Source: Phialocephala subalpina
Taxonomy: Eukaryota > Ascomycota > Leotiomycetes > Helotiales > Mollisiaceae
Direction of reading: 5' to 3'
NCBI GenBank assembly: GCA_900073065.1
Contig: FJOG01000054.1
Span: forward strand, 124,001-188,000
DNA length: 64,000 bases
A program made the position numbers and the translations under genes. The notes beneath the pieces were generated by a model. It had not been told where the DNA came from, ran no database searches, and saw nothing but the letters and a program-made list of their open reading frames with translations. Shown piece after piece: positions 32,607-44,775 of the stretch (its first letter is position 1; each line of letters starts with the position of its first letter).

Positions 32607-33755
32607 ATGGATACACCAGTCCGCCTCGGTCGTTACCTCTTCACCACGCTCAACGGAGCCATCTTTGGAGGTACAACACCACCAGCAGAAATCCCAAACT
32701 TCGAAGATAGAGAACCAAGTACCTCCCGGGTTCACACTGAAGCGCCAGGCGAATTCGAGCCCTTCCTCACAGATGTGCTCGAAGTGAAAAACGACTTGTT
32801 CAAGGGATTGAAACTTCCTATGGAAATCGTCGATGCTATTGTTGACTTCGCAGAATACTGGCCTCATACCACCACAGTACGACGAAGTGGAGAGTTATCC
32901 ATCTCAGCCGGCCGAGGACGGGAGGAGGAAAGGTTAATTGTACGTTCTCGTTTGAGTAATTTTAAAAACTTGGCTAATTATTCACAGCTGAGATCGTATC
33001 CCCTTGGCTATCTTCCTAATCCTCTCGATACAACAGAATGCCGAATGCTCGACGAATATTCTTACCCCACCATAAAACCACAGCCATGGAAGACAATCAA
33101 GGAAGTTGAGGGTGAAGCGACTGAGGAGATCAGAAATAAATGGCTCCTATCCTCACAATTAAAGGGTGATCATCCCTGCCGGAAAATTGTCTTCACAATC
33201 AAATCCCATGACCAAGGCTGGGGAGGCGAACCTCAAAACAAAGGCACATACAAAGGTTCGTACACTTGGTTCGACGTCGGAAAAGAAGAGTTAGTTGCTT
33301 TTAGAGAAGGTCAGGAACCTGCTACTCTACCAAAGGACCCTATACATACACTCGAGGTGCCAGTGGAGGAGTGCGATAGTCCAACCATCACCTGCGCATT
33401 CCACACCATCATCCCTCGAACAGAATCCTACCAAACCAGTTCCGATGATGTAGATATCGAGTACCACTTCCACCATCCTCTAGAACCAGACACTACCTGC
33501 CTTCAAAAGAACCTTACAGCAGTGAAACAAATGCAGACGCATAAGATAGTTTGGTCTTGTGATGATAATGTTGATCCTGATTCTGTGGATGGGAAGGAAC
33601 TTGATAATGAGGGAAGGGGAAGAGAGACTGCGACGGGGGAGTTTGTGAGGGGGATGAGGATTGGGGATGTGGTTACTGTTTGGGGGAAGGCAAGGTTTGC
33701 GGCTTGGGTTAATTTTATTGAGGAGGTGAAGATTGATGTTTATTGGGCGGTTTGA
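32607..33755 (+). CDS. Conserved fungal protein of unknown function
   Basis: Starts at the ATG at 32607. An intron very probably lies at 32940-32987 (GTACGT donor, GGCTAAT branch, TTCACAG acceptor). It is 48 nt, a multiple of three, with no stop, so the unspliced frame is also open (382 aa; 366 aa when spliced). Segments include LKLPMEIVDAIVDFAEYWPH (F-box-like start), RKIVFTIKSHDQGWGG, KGTYKGSYTWFDVG and a C-terminal GMRIGDVVTVWGKARF. These look like the recurrent uncharacterised ascomycete family with a putative beta-sandwich after an F-box-like helix. No signal peptide or membrane span. Function unknown. Confidence 0.75.
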   Translation: MDTPVRLGRYLFTTLNGAIFGGTTPPAEIPNFEDREPSTSRVHTEAPGEFEPFLTDVLEVKNDLFKGLKLPMEIVDAIVDFAEYWPHTTTVRRSGELSISAGRGREEERLIVRSRLSNFKNLANYSQLRSYPLGYLPNPLDTTECRMLDEYSYPTIKPQPWKTIKEVEGEATEEIRNKWLLSSQLKGDHPCRKIVFTIKSHDQGWGGEPQNKGTYKGSYTWFDVGKEELVAFREGQEPATLPKDPIHTLEVPVEECDSPTITCAFHTIIPRTESYQTSSDDVDIEYHFHHPLEPDTTCLQKNLTAVKQMQTHKIVWSCDDNVDPDSVDGKELDNEGRGRETATGEFVRGMRIGDVVTVWGKARFAAWVNFIEEVKIDVYWAV

Positions 33756-35783
33756 GGGGAGATGAGATGGTGATAAGGATACCAATTTGCATTTCGAAAA
33801 GGATTTGGCACTTGTTTGATCATTGGTTTTGAGGATTGGGCGATTTGCGGCGTACTTCTGTTTTGCAATGGAATTTGAGATATACCTTGAACTTTTGTTG
33901 TTTCATCAAGTACGTGTCCTTCTCGTCATATTGCGTAGTCAAGCCTGCAGCCGGGAAGTTTGAATTGAAAAGGCTGCTAAAGGTATCGAGTCAAGGACTT
34001 CCATATGTACCTCTTGCATCTGATTCACGAATACCACGTCTCTTTCTTGCAATATCACCAATTACTCCCATTGAGCCCCAGACTGTTCCTATGCCCCCGC
34101 TCTTGTCAAGTCACACCCCTCTCGTGACCATTCACATCCCACCCTTCCTACACGGCCATGTCAACTCCTACTTATTCTTCCTCCAAGGCCACACATCTCA
34201 TCAACACATATCCAAGGTCACAAAGCATCTACAGAGTCCTAAGTTACAGAAGATAAGTGCAATTGATCAAATCATGCCGCCTCAAATCAAGACTATCGAA
34301 TAAACATTCATCTACCTCGTCTGCCACGAAATGTTCTACAGCCAAATGGATCTAGGTCAACACTCCAACTCAAGTCACGACGATGAGTTTCTCTTCCTGA
34401 GAAAAGATGATGACGACAATATTGGAGGACAGTGAGGATGACAAGGAGGAGAATGAATGTATGGAAAGGGAGCATAGGGTAGTTGATGTGTTTTTGGCCA
34501 ACGCCTTGCTGAGGGGAAAGAGGAGAAAGTCAGGAGACCTCTGAAGTTGGAAAGATGAGTAAAGAGACATGGTTAGTGTATACTAAAGGACGTCTCGAAA
34601 CTGCGAGAGACAGAGAATACTGAAGGAAAGAAAGATTTGTTGTTCAAAGAGGATCTAGGAAAAGAAGAAGGGAAAGGAGAAGTTCATAAAGCAAAAACGA
34701 TCCCGCGGTACCCCGCTCCACTCCTCAATTAACATGTCAACTCAAAATCCGTCCTAGATCGGGTCGTGGGACGAGTATTTGAGATACGGTCGCATCATGA
34801 CCGGAATCGATTTAAGCACAATCCCAATGGGGGAATGGACACGCTTTGAATGCGTCGTCTGGATCAAGTCGTTATGAGGAGAGACTCGATATTGCACCTG
34901 ACATTGCAATTTGATTGGGGGGCAACGCTGGGAAACATTGGTGGAGTCCAAACCACCTGTGAGAGATTAAACCAGCTCCGTGACGATGGTTTGATCGATG
35001 GTCCTGAGTCTGAGCGGTCGGCCGAGGAAGACGAGTCGTCAGATGGTGGGTCGTACTGGTTTCCCCTCAATTCTCACGTGCTTTGGCTATCGAACGACCC
35101 ACTACTGTATCGAACGATTCTCGCCGTCCGTATGGCTCATTTGCAACAGCCTTGTCACGCCAAACGTATGCAGCACCCTCTAATCGAGGCCCCAGTGAAA
35201 ATCACTCCTTTCGCTTAACCGAGGAACCTAATTTTGGCGCCTCCTTTCTCAACCACTTATTTCTTCTCCCCTTCACGAACAACGACACTCGACTCCCATC
35301 GGCGCCTCGTCCAAATCGACCCAAGGAGCCGGCAATTCATTCAAAAATAACCAAAACCACGTAACCTGATAGGACCGTGCTTTTCGATGCCGCGAGATTC
35401 CTGTCTCAGCCTGCCTTTTTGAGGCAGAACCTGATACACGTCCCGTCGCGGATCTCCACAACCATACACGATCACAACGTCCGCAACGATGGACCACTTC
35501 TTCTCAGCACGGCCCAGCTTCACAATGCAAGTGTTTCCTTCCATCCACTCCGGCATTTTCTCTTCATACTGTTTACCGTCTGTCTCTATTGTTTCTTAAT
35601 CTTCATTTCAATTCGATTCTCTGTTGCGCCTTCCTGTTGTGAATAGGAGGTCAATTTTAAGCGCCTTCTTCAGTCGAGGATTTTCGACGACACTCTCTTT
35701 CGCCACGCCTGCTTTTGGAATATTGACGCCGGTCGTCGTTGAGGGATACAGTACGGAAAAGAACGAAGGAGACGGACATTAAG
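33756..35783. other. 2-kb gap without recognised gene
   Basis: Several frames of 60-155 codons are open on either strand (33836-34303, 34850-35218, minus 35341-35556) but none has a domain or coding-like character. The last 150 bases are the leader of the tetraspanin gene. Confidence 0.4.
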
Positions 35784-36564
35784 ATGAGGGACAAGATTCT
35801 TTTGACATACATCCTCACGGATTTGTTGTTCGTTGCATCGGGTGGACTCCTCATCATCTTCGCCTTGGTGGTCAAGTCAGAGGTCACTTCCACGCCTACA
35901 CTCGATAATGTCGCCCGAGATCTGCTTTTCAACATGTGTCCATTGAATGGTATGTTGTCTCTGCTGCAAGGAAAGAAATGAGGTGCTGACGGAAATAGCT
36001 GCCATCGGAAACTCAGTCATGATCTTCTTCACCTTCCTCATGACCGTCCCAGCAATCGTCATGCCAATGACCCGCGGCTGGCTCAAGTTCGGAGGCTACA
36101 TGACCGTCATCTGCGGAGTCTTCACCTTGATCATCGGTCTGGATATCTGGTTCGAGACCCTGAAATCACGAAAGAACCTCTCCAACATCTGGAATGTCCA
36201 ACCTGCATCTACACAAAGCCTGCTGCAACAGAAGGTTAGTACCACCATCGTCCTGCAAGGAGAGGGTAATGCTTATTGATGCTGAAAATAGTTCGATTGC
36301 TGCGGCTACGCCAACTCCACCTCCCCACCCTTCGTCGTCGACTCCACCTGCCCGAACGCCCTCGCTGCTGCCGCGCAAATCGGTTGCGTAGGACCCTTCT
36401 CGAAAGAAGCAAACAACTTCCTCGATATCATTTTCACCGGTGCTTTCGGTATCGTTGGTATCGATGTTGCGTTGATTCTCGCTACCGCTATGCTGCTGAA
36501 GGACCGCAAGGAGAAGGAGAGATACCGTCATATTGATGAGAAGTCTGGTGCTGGTGCGTTTTAA
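35784..36564 (+). CDS. pls1: Tetraspanin, PLS1-like
   Basis: Three exons: 35784-35949, 35999-36234, 36292-36564 (224 aa, the usual length of fungal PLS1). Four membrane spans: LLTYILTDLLFVASGGLLII, NSVMIFFTFLMTVPAIVM, GGYMTVICGVFTLIIGLDI and ITGAFGIVGIDVALILATAM-like near 190-210. Between spans 3 and 4 the extracellular loop holds the tetraspanin FDCCGYANST motif and Cys in STCP and IGCVG. Both introns carry ATAG acceptors. PLS1 proteins organise plasma-membrane sites for septin/actin-dependent penetration and ascospore germination in ascomycetes; assignment to PLS1 rather than Tsp2/Tsp3 rests on length and the CCG loop. Confidence 0.85.
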
Positions 36565-37720
36565 GGTGGTGGAGTGGTAATGATGGGGTTACATAGGGTG
36601 TGAGGAGTTGGGATTGGAGTTGTAGATTGGCTTGGGGATGCAATGAGTGTTCTTTCAGTTCTGTATCCAATATTGAGCAAGCGTCTGTTTGATGAACATT
36701 GATGCCTTTTCTAGCTAGGTCTAGTATTAGAAGTATAAACTGTTATGAACACCTCGTTAGTATCCAAGTGTATGCTTCTGTTCCTCGGTATCATAAGTTG
36801 AGTGCTGTGATGCGGAGGACCTCGAGACCATGGCTTCCGGATCCGGAGTCAGAAACTGCTGAAGAAAATCAGGAGGGACCTTAACTCGACAACGTACAAT
36901 GTGGTCCAATGTAAATTCAGCATCTCTTCTCTTCGAGATGTGAAGCGATCAGGAGTAACTTGTTCTCAACGTAATATCGCATATATCGTCCAATGAAGGT
37001 AATTATCACCGTGCATGGACTTCACACTCAATATCGCGTGCCTTGTCCAATGAAGGTAATTATCACCATGCATGGACCTTTCCATCCCGTCAGCGACTCG
37101 GCAATTCATCACATGGTGTCAGCAACGAAGCTATCGAAACAACTGACTTATGAGCATCGCCATCACACTTGATCAAGCATAAGAATGAAGGCTAACTCTA
37201 GACAGAAAGATTAGCCTTCGTATCTTCTAAATTAAGCCTGGTAAACAGTCTCGGGAACTCTCGACCACGAGACTCCTGCTATGAAATGTCACAGCGGCTT
37301 CTACGGGTACACCGCCGTTTCTATTCGCGGTAGACAAAAAGCAAGCATCAAGAGTCAAGAATTCAGATGCATGGAACGTGCAAAAGGGAAGCCTTACCAT
37401 CTACAGCAGATACTCGGCAAAGGTCGAGAGTCCAGAATGCAGGTACATGGAACGTAGAGGTATAAAAGTCGAAACCTCTGGTCTGCCATTGGTGAAAATA
37501 ACGTATCTCTAGACCTCTAAAATGTCTATTTATGCCTTCCTCCCTAGCAAAACCATGCGTTCGTTAAAAGAAACTTTTGTATGTATCATCCATCATCTCG
37601 TCGTTTTGTCCTCCCATACCACATTCGTATCTTTCATGGTATCATATCGAATCCTCCAACTCCACCTGTATGCATCCGCCCAATTCCCATCTAACCACCA
37701 TCCGAAATCTCGACAACTCC
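36565..37720. other. Convergent intergenic region with repeats
   Basis: About 1.15 kb between the convergent tetraspanin and spermidine synthase genes. It contains the tandem pair at 36973-37086 and a second, looser direct pair (GCATGGAACGT near 37370 and ACATGGAACGT near 37444). No gene seen. Confidence 0.5.
36973..37086. repeat. 57-bp tandem duplication
   Basis: Two adjacent units starting AATATCGC (36973 and 37030); both contain GTCCAATGAAGGTAATTATC followed by ACC(G/A)TGCATGGAC. Few differences between units. Confidence 0.85.
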
Positions 37721-39132
<1,412 letters not shown>

Positions 39133-39332
39133 AATCGACCTTTTGCGGTAAGACAGTGACAGGTAGGAAAAGAAGGTTCTGACGGTGAAGTAGAAGTTAA
39201 GAGCGAGGTGAGAGAATACGGTATTTGGAAGAGGTTGTTGTGCTGGTAAGGCATAAAAACGTAGTGAATTTTTTTTTCCTTTGCTTGATTGCCCCGCGAT
39301 TGCGGGCGCTAAGGATAACAGCCCACCTTGAC

Positions 39333-39346
39333 CACGTGATCACGTG
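39333..39346. promoter_or_regulatory. Double E-box palindrome upstream of spe3
   Basis: CACGTGATCACGTG, a perfect 14-base palindrome of two CACGTG cores, about 200 bases upstream of the spe3 start. CACGTG is the core site of bHLH factors such as Cbf1-type proteins; binding here is inference. Confidence 0.45.
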
Positions 39347-39960
39347 CTTTCAACGCTGGTTGGGGGAAAGACTGGTGAAGCCACGAAAGAACTGGCGAGG
39401 GATGGAAACAAATTCATACAATAGATATCACTCATTAAGACCACTTCCGCTCGCACTTGGCGCGCTCTCAATGCAGTGATTTGGAGATGGTTGTGATGAG
39501 TTTCTGTGATCATTGAGCACAGGCGTGATCTTCAGCCAATCTTTGCCAACCCTTGTCCCAGCCTCCCACGCCACCACATCCCGGGCGCTTACAGGCAGAA
39601 CTCTTACCTACGCTCAACCAACCACATCTCGAACCACGCTTCCTGCATATGAGGGGGAACACCGACATCCCTTTTCCCACCACAAATCTTCACTGCTCCG
39701 GGCGCTATTCTGGGGCTTATGCATGTTCCTGGCCTACCTTGTCCACCAAACAGAAGAAAGCACCATGGCGATACCCAATGAGATCGGTTTCTGGCCTGTT
39801 CCGACGGCTGACACGATGCAGCGGTGGACGACAGCTCCCGGTATATCACCTACAGCCGCCCACTTTGGGGAGAACAAGAACGACCTCCATGCTCCCTTTG
39901 TATCGCCAAACGTTTCGTCCCTCGGCGGAAGTTTCCTTACCACGCTGGTAGAGTGGCAAT
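39347..39960 (+). other. Leader/promoter region with open frame before the 39961 gene
   Basis: A frame is open from about 39516 to a TAG at 39966-39968, overlapping the start of the next gene by 8 bases. It includes a hydrophobic stretch LLRALFWGLCMFLAYL but no recognised family, so it may be a 5' leader with upstream reading frames rather than a gene. Confidence 0.3.
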
Positions 39961-41445
39961 ATGCATAGGGGGACTGACACAGCGATCAATCCTCCTCTCA
40001 TCCTCCTCTTCATCTTGTCTGGTATAAGTTCTGCCAATATCCTCTTCGATCCTCCAAAGAACAACCCATTGAACATCGATTGGGATCCTGCACCATCACC
40101 AGAAGACGGTCCACCTGCTTCAGCACACGCCTCGAGAGACCCAGCACTCATACCAGCACAGGTTGGAGCTATCCTCGGAGCATACCTTTTCTCTGTCTGT
40201 ATTGTCGGTATAGCTCTTATCCTCATCGGACGAAAGCTTCGCCTGTCAGTTCAGCGCGCTGCCAAAGCTCTTGATATTGAAATGGTCCATCCAGCGCCTA
40301 TCAAAACAACACAGCTCAGCCCTTCTCCTCTCACACCAGGAGGTGGACCTCGCAACTTTTCCTGGCCATCACCAGAGAAGGACGCCAAGAACCCATACGT
40401 CTTTCCCAGCGCTCTCAGATCACCAACTACACCTCCCGGAACCGACCCATTCGTTGATACTCGAATTGTCGAGGCAGACCGCGAGATGCTTAACCGAGAC
40501 TTGGAGGACATTTACGCTCACGTTATGGAGCAGGAGGAGGCGAAGGCGGCAGGTGTGAATGTGAAGGAGATGCCACCACCACCATTGCAGAAGACCGGCC
40601 CAGTTCCAATGCCAGCCCCACAACGAGGCTCTTCAGCAGACAAGAAAAGTCGCCCATCGAACCTCAATTTTGAAGACCCACCGAAGCAAAGATCGCGAGC
40701 ATCCTCGATTATCTCCGCACTGGTTTCTCCAAGAAAGAAGAATCTCCGCCAAATGCGCATCTCTTCACCAATGGCTACACCGTTGTCAGCAACTTTCCCT
40801 CACAGCGCAGCCTCAGATGAAGAGCCACTCACTCCGAAATACTACAACCCACCACCTCCTCCACCGATTCCAACAGACCAAGTGCCATATACACACTCGC
40901 GGAATAACTCAAGCGGCATCTCACCCACGCGCAGCATCGATCAGCAACTCAACCAGATGAACCTGAACCCTTACGCCCAGGCCATAAATCACAGACCCAA
41001 CCCGTCACAAACCTCTGTCCAATCCTCGCGCCGAGATCCTGAGTCTGCGACATCAGCAACATCACAAACTCCTCTTTTCCCCCCTTCGCGATCACAGAAA
41101 TCAACTCCTCAACCCACAGCCTCAAACAACTCCTCTGTTCGAGCGCTTCCGTTGCGACAATTTGAGCAACCCCTTCAATCTCCTTCTTTCGTGCCATCGA
41201 CTAAGACGACGGTCTTGGAAAGACAAGGGCCAGCGCACAACGGCCCAAATACCGCTGGCCTGAAGACACCTTGGTCAGCAGGCGCAGTACCGTACAGTCC
41301 ATACCAACCCTTCACACCACTCATTCCCATCACTCCCCGACTCGTGACAAAAGAGGAGCGGAAAGCAAAGAAGAAGGCTGAAGGCAGGACGCCAGTTTTG
41401 GAGATGGTGAAGAGTGAAGACGAGACGTGGGATAGTGGATACTGA
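39961..41445 (+). CDS. Single-pass membrane protein with long Pro/Ser-rich tail
   Basis: Single exon, 494 aa from MHRGTDTAINPPLILLFILS. One N-terminal hydrophobic segment (about 11-27, possible signal anchor) and one clear membrane span AQVGAILGAYLFSVCIVGIA (about 66-90) followed by basic IGRKLRLS. The rest is Pro/Ser/Thr-rich and cytosolic by the positive-inside rule, with a proline run (YYNPPPPPPIPTDQ) and a basic end KEERKAKKKAEGR. This architecture recurs among uncharacterised ascomycete membrane proteins. Role unknown. Confidence 0.75.
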   Translation: MHRGTDTAINPPLILLFILSGISSANILFDPPKNNPLNIDWDPAPSPEDGPPASAHASRDPALIPAQVGAILGAYLFSVCIVGIALILIGRKLRLSVQRAAKALDIEMVHPAPIKTTQLSPSPLTPGGGPRNFSWPSPEKDAKNPYVFPSALRSPTTPPGTDPFVDTRIVEADREMLNRDLEDIYAHVMEQEEAKAAGVNVKEMPPPPLQKTGPVPMPAPQRGSSADKKSRPSNLNFEDPPKQRSRASSIISALVSPRKKNLRQMRISSPMATPLSATFPHSAASDEEPLTPKYYNPPPPPPIPTDQVPYTHSRNNSSGISPTRSIDQQLNQMNLNPYAQAINHRPNPSQTSVQSSRRDPESATSATSQTPLFPPSRSQKSTPQPTASNNSSVRALPLRQFEQPLQSPSFVPSTKTTVLERQGPAHNGPNTAGLKTPWSAGAVPYSPYQPFTPLIPITPRLVTKEERKAKKKAEGRTPVLEMVKSEDETWDSGY

Positions 41446-42251
41446 TCCCAAGACTTTGGGATGATGTTGATAAGAAGTTTCTTATGTATATTCTGGTTCT
41501 CTTCTCTGTTTCTTTCTTAGGGGTGAAATAGGGGGGAGTGGGGATAGATTCTTCTATTGAGGTCGATCCTCTTACTGGGGAATTCGAGTTCTCTTTTTTG
41601 GAGGTTGAATGAACGGGAGGAGGATTTGTATAGGTAATTGATGATACCATGATGATACTTGGTGCGAAAATGAGAATTAAATGAAGAAATCATTGTCTGC
41701 TCATAATTTCTTGAAATTTTTTTCCGAAGACCCAACGTTGACCGGTTGTGACTACTTGTGACCGCGTCATGAGGTTTGATATTGAAATTGGCTCTAATGT
41801 TTCAAACAACTTGCGCGCCTGATAAAACGGTTGATCGAAACGGATTTTTGTGCAGACGCTGTCACAGGGTCGGCTATTGTACACTGCGGCTGAGGCTGGG
41901 AGAGCTCCACCAGCGTCGAAAAAGGTGGTCGATTTTGGCATTCTGCCCACGTGCGATAAACTGGCGATTTTGTCAACAAATAAATAAAACATACGAACAA
42001 AATATATGCAAATGTTCGCTCGCTTCTCGAGAATCATATTTGCGGGTTACAACTACCTTGCAGCGTGGGTGGGTAGACAATCCAAAGTTGAGTAGGGGAG
42101 ACTTTGGTGTTCTCGCTTGCCAAAATCGGCCATATTTTTCGCGGTGGAGGGAGGAAAATCCTAGCTGATCAAAGATCGCCGTCTCACCCTTCACTTCGAT
42201 CTTACAAGGAAGTTTCAAATCACCAAGAGAACGACGCGACTTACGGCGCCG
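41446..42251. other. Intergenic, no gene seen
   Basis: About 800 bases, 3' region of the membrane protein and promoter of ipk1; no coding frame with known content. Confidence 0.4.
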
Positions 42252-43610
42252 ATGGCGTCCGAATCCAAGATAGACGTTGTCCTTTTCGTTCCAGAGGAGA
42301 CGCAGCTTGTCTACCTCGCTGAGGGTGCCGCCAACATCGTCTACATTTTCCCCCCTCGATATCCATTCACTAAACCAACATTACTAGAAGAGTACAGCTC
42401 AACCACTCCACCACCAAGCATCATTGAGGACGACGATGATGGCGAGCAGGACCTGAATGTCTTTGACAGTAAGTAGCAATCTATAAGTCCTAACAATACT
42501 GGGACATCAAAATCGACACGTTCCGGCTCTCTTTTCCGCTTGCATTTTGCTTCTCTATCCTGACATGCCATCTCTGCTTTCATGCATCTTTTGAAGTCCT
42601 AGCCAAGCTGGGACATTAAAAACACACAATCTAACTTCTCACAGACAAGCTTCTCCGTCTCCGCAAGGACTTACCAACGACCCTCACTGTAGCCATTGCT
42701 CAAGGCCAATGGGAGCGTTGGATCAAGCCTCTCTTCAAGGATGACCAACTTGTACACCAGCAACTCGTTCGACTCGGCCCAGGCAAAGTCATTAAGAGAT
42801 TGAACGAGGAACTCCGAGTCAAAGATGCACAAATCTCGGCCCCAATTCCAGGAAAAATCTTAGTCCGTCCTACCAAGCGACAAGGCGTCTACTTAGCCGA
42901 CGATGAGTACGGTCTTCTGATCACAGATATGTCTCCATGTATACTACCCTATCAAATCTACCAAGTTGGAACTAATATCTCCAGAAGGTCAAGGTAATAC
43001 AGAAGTAATCGAGTTCAAACCAAAATGGCTCTCCCAATCCCCTTCCGCCCCACTAAACTCCAAGCGATGCCGCCAATGTGCTATCATCGCTTGCCGCAAC
43101 CAAGAACTCGCCACCAAGAACCCACCCGAAGAACTTCTAAAGGAATACTGCCCCCTCGATCTCGTCTCCGGTATCGAAAAAGACGTTCTCTATGTAACAA
43201 GAATCCTCCTCGCCCCTGAGCGAAAACTCGCCAATGTCGATCGCTTCGCTAGGTGGATCTTCAACTCTCCTCTCCTTACCCGGCTCCGAGACCTCCAGTC
43301 AGAGCTCGATAAACTCGGTCCGTTGAAGGCTGATCCCAAAGATTGGAAGTATCGCGTTGCAATGACGTTGAGGGATTGTACGATGTTTGTTAGGTTTCCG
43401 GAGGATAGGGAGGATGATAAAGAGATGATTGAGGCGAGAATTGGAGATTTGGATGTTAAGAGTGTGGGTAAGGGACCGTATTGGAAGGAGACGGAGGAGA
43501 TGTTGATTAGGGAGGGATGGTATACGGGCACTGAGCGACGGACTACGGCGAGACAGAAACCTATCACGTGCCGAATTGGTCGAACTTTCGATACTCGGGA
43601 CTGCATCTGA
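42252..43610 (+). CDS. ipk1: Inositol-pentakisphosphate 2-kinase
   Basis: Three exons: 42252-42468, 42645-42938, 42988-43610 (377 aa). Exon 1 has LVYLAEGAANIVYIF (nucleotide-binding start), exon 2 has LRLRKDLPT and KILVRPTKRQG, exon 3 has the family signature VIEFKPKWLSQSPSAP and RCRQCAI. The enzyme phosphorylates InsP5 to InsP6 (phytate), a signal for mRNA export. Intron 1 (176 nt) holds two similar halves, each AGTCCTA..(A/C)..CTGGGACAT. The second intron needs the AAG acceptor at 42985-42987, because using the CAG three bases earlier would create TAA; residues across the join are SPCQGNTE. Confidence 0.9.
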
Positions 43611-44176
43611 ATGTACTGACATATGTGGAACATTATGGGAATAGCATAGCATGACAACTTACGAAAGGGAGCTGGCGTTGAGGAGCATGTAGAGATACCA
43701 ATTTGTTTGTTTGAGAGACTTAGAACGTATTAAGTTTTCCAGGACATTTTGAATACTTCTAGAATTAAAACTCAGCCACATCCAGGACGCTGCTGGCTGC
43801 ACTAGCATAATTATGACTAGCTACCTCAAACCTTGCATGCTCAAGCCACACACCATACTGTCACGTGTGAGCCAAGCCAACTTTCGTTCTGCGTAGGATA
43901 GCATGTATCTAGTTCTTGCAGTGCTGAATGCCAAGTTTGGCTGCGACAATGTCTCTTAGCTTAAACCAACTAAATTGAAGCTGAACATACTCTTCTCATT
44001 GCCCTCATTTTTGTTGGTGTTGATAGGTGTTCGGTTGTTATCACTGACAGCATTACATATAAGGCACATTATGCCATTTCAACAACTCATTCGTCCTGTG
44101 TAGACATACTGTAGATTTAGAAAGTTTCAATCGGATTGTTTTCTCATACTACAGTACAGTACGGATTTGTATCTTC
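43611..44176. other. Intergenic, start of the accessory block
   Basis: About 570 bases without a gene. Near 44145-44165 it has ACTACAGTACAGTACGG, related to the TACTGTA motifs at 44309 and 57396. Confidence 0.4.
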
Positions 44177-44296
44177 GTGGACGACAGGTTTGTGGACGAC
44201 AGGTTTGTGGACGACAGGTTTGTGGACGACAGGTTTGTGGACGACAGGTTTGTGGACGACAGGTTTGTGGACGACAGGTTTGTGGGCGGACATGTT
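44177..44296 (+). repeat. 15-bp minisatellite, seven perfect copies plus one degenerate
   Basis: Unit GTGGACGACAGGTTT repeated head-to-tail from 44177 to 44281, then a diverged copy GTGGGCGGACATGTT. As 15 is a multiple of three, the array is open in several frames (giving TGLWT, GRQVC or DDRFV repeats); this is a consequence of the unit, not evidence of a protein. It is followed at 44309 by the palindromic TACTGTAACCTTACAGTA. The unit recurs at 57491. Confidence 0.95.
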
Positions 44297-44775
44297 TTTG
44301 TGGTGGGGATTACTGTAACCTTACAGTACAACGAGGCTTCGGAGGAGTTTTACTGTAAGGAGGGGTCGCGCACTTTTTCTTTCGCTGCGCCCACCTACAT
44401 TTCAACATATTCACAGACATTAATTCTCTCAATTCGCAGCCTCTGAGCAACATACTGCACACATGGCGGTAAAGAACTTGGCATTCTAGAGACCGAGGCC
44501 CCCTTTTTTGCAGCAGAAGTCCGCCCTCAAGTCGCGGACTCTGCACCAGCGCAGCAACAATTTCATACTCCCAGTACCCGTGGCGCAGCGGTAATAACGT
44601 CTAGATAGAGAGATCTTATTTCCTTTTGTGTTATGGAGGTTTCGTTGGCAAGCAAAACAAGAAGTTGCAAACTATAACTTAGAGGAGAACCAGAGGAGAA
44701 CCAAAAGATTTTGAAATACATACTTATCAGAAGGGAAGATTACAACTTATTATGACAATAGTTGCAAACCGCATA
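44297..44775. other. Gene-free stretch with tRNA A-box-like element
   Basis: No gene. TGGCGCAGCGG at 44581-44591 matches a pol III A-box but no B-box follows, so at most a tRNA or SINE fragment. Confidence 0.3.

Noticed and set aside
33836..35556. Frames of 70-155 codons in the 2-kb gap before the tetraspanin gene
   Set aside because: None has a domain or coherent exon structure on either strand.
39516..39968. 150-codon frame overlapping the start of the membrane-protein gene
   Set aside because: No family, start unclear, and it ends 8 bases into the next gene; kept only as a possible leader frame.
44136..44446. Several overlapping open frames of 60-90 codons across the minisatellite, with TGLWT, GRQVC or DDRFV repeats
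   Set aside because: The unit length is a multiple of three and has no stop in most frames, so all frames are open by construction; nothing else supports a repeat protein.
44581..44591. tRNA-like A-box TGGCGCAGCGG
   Set aside because: No B-box or cloverleaf follows, so not a tRNA gene.
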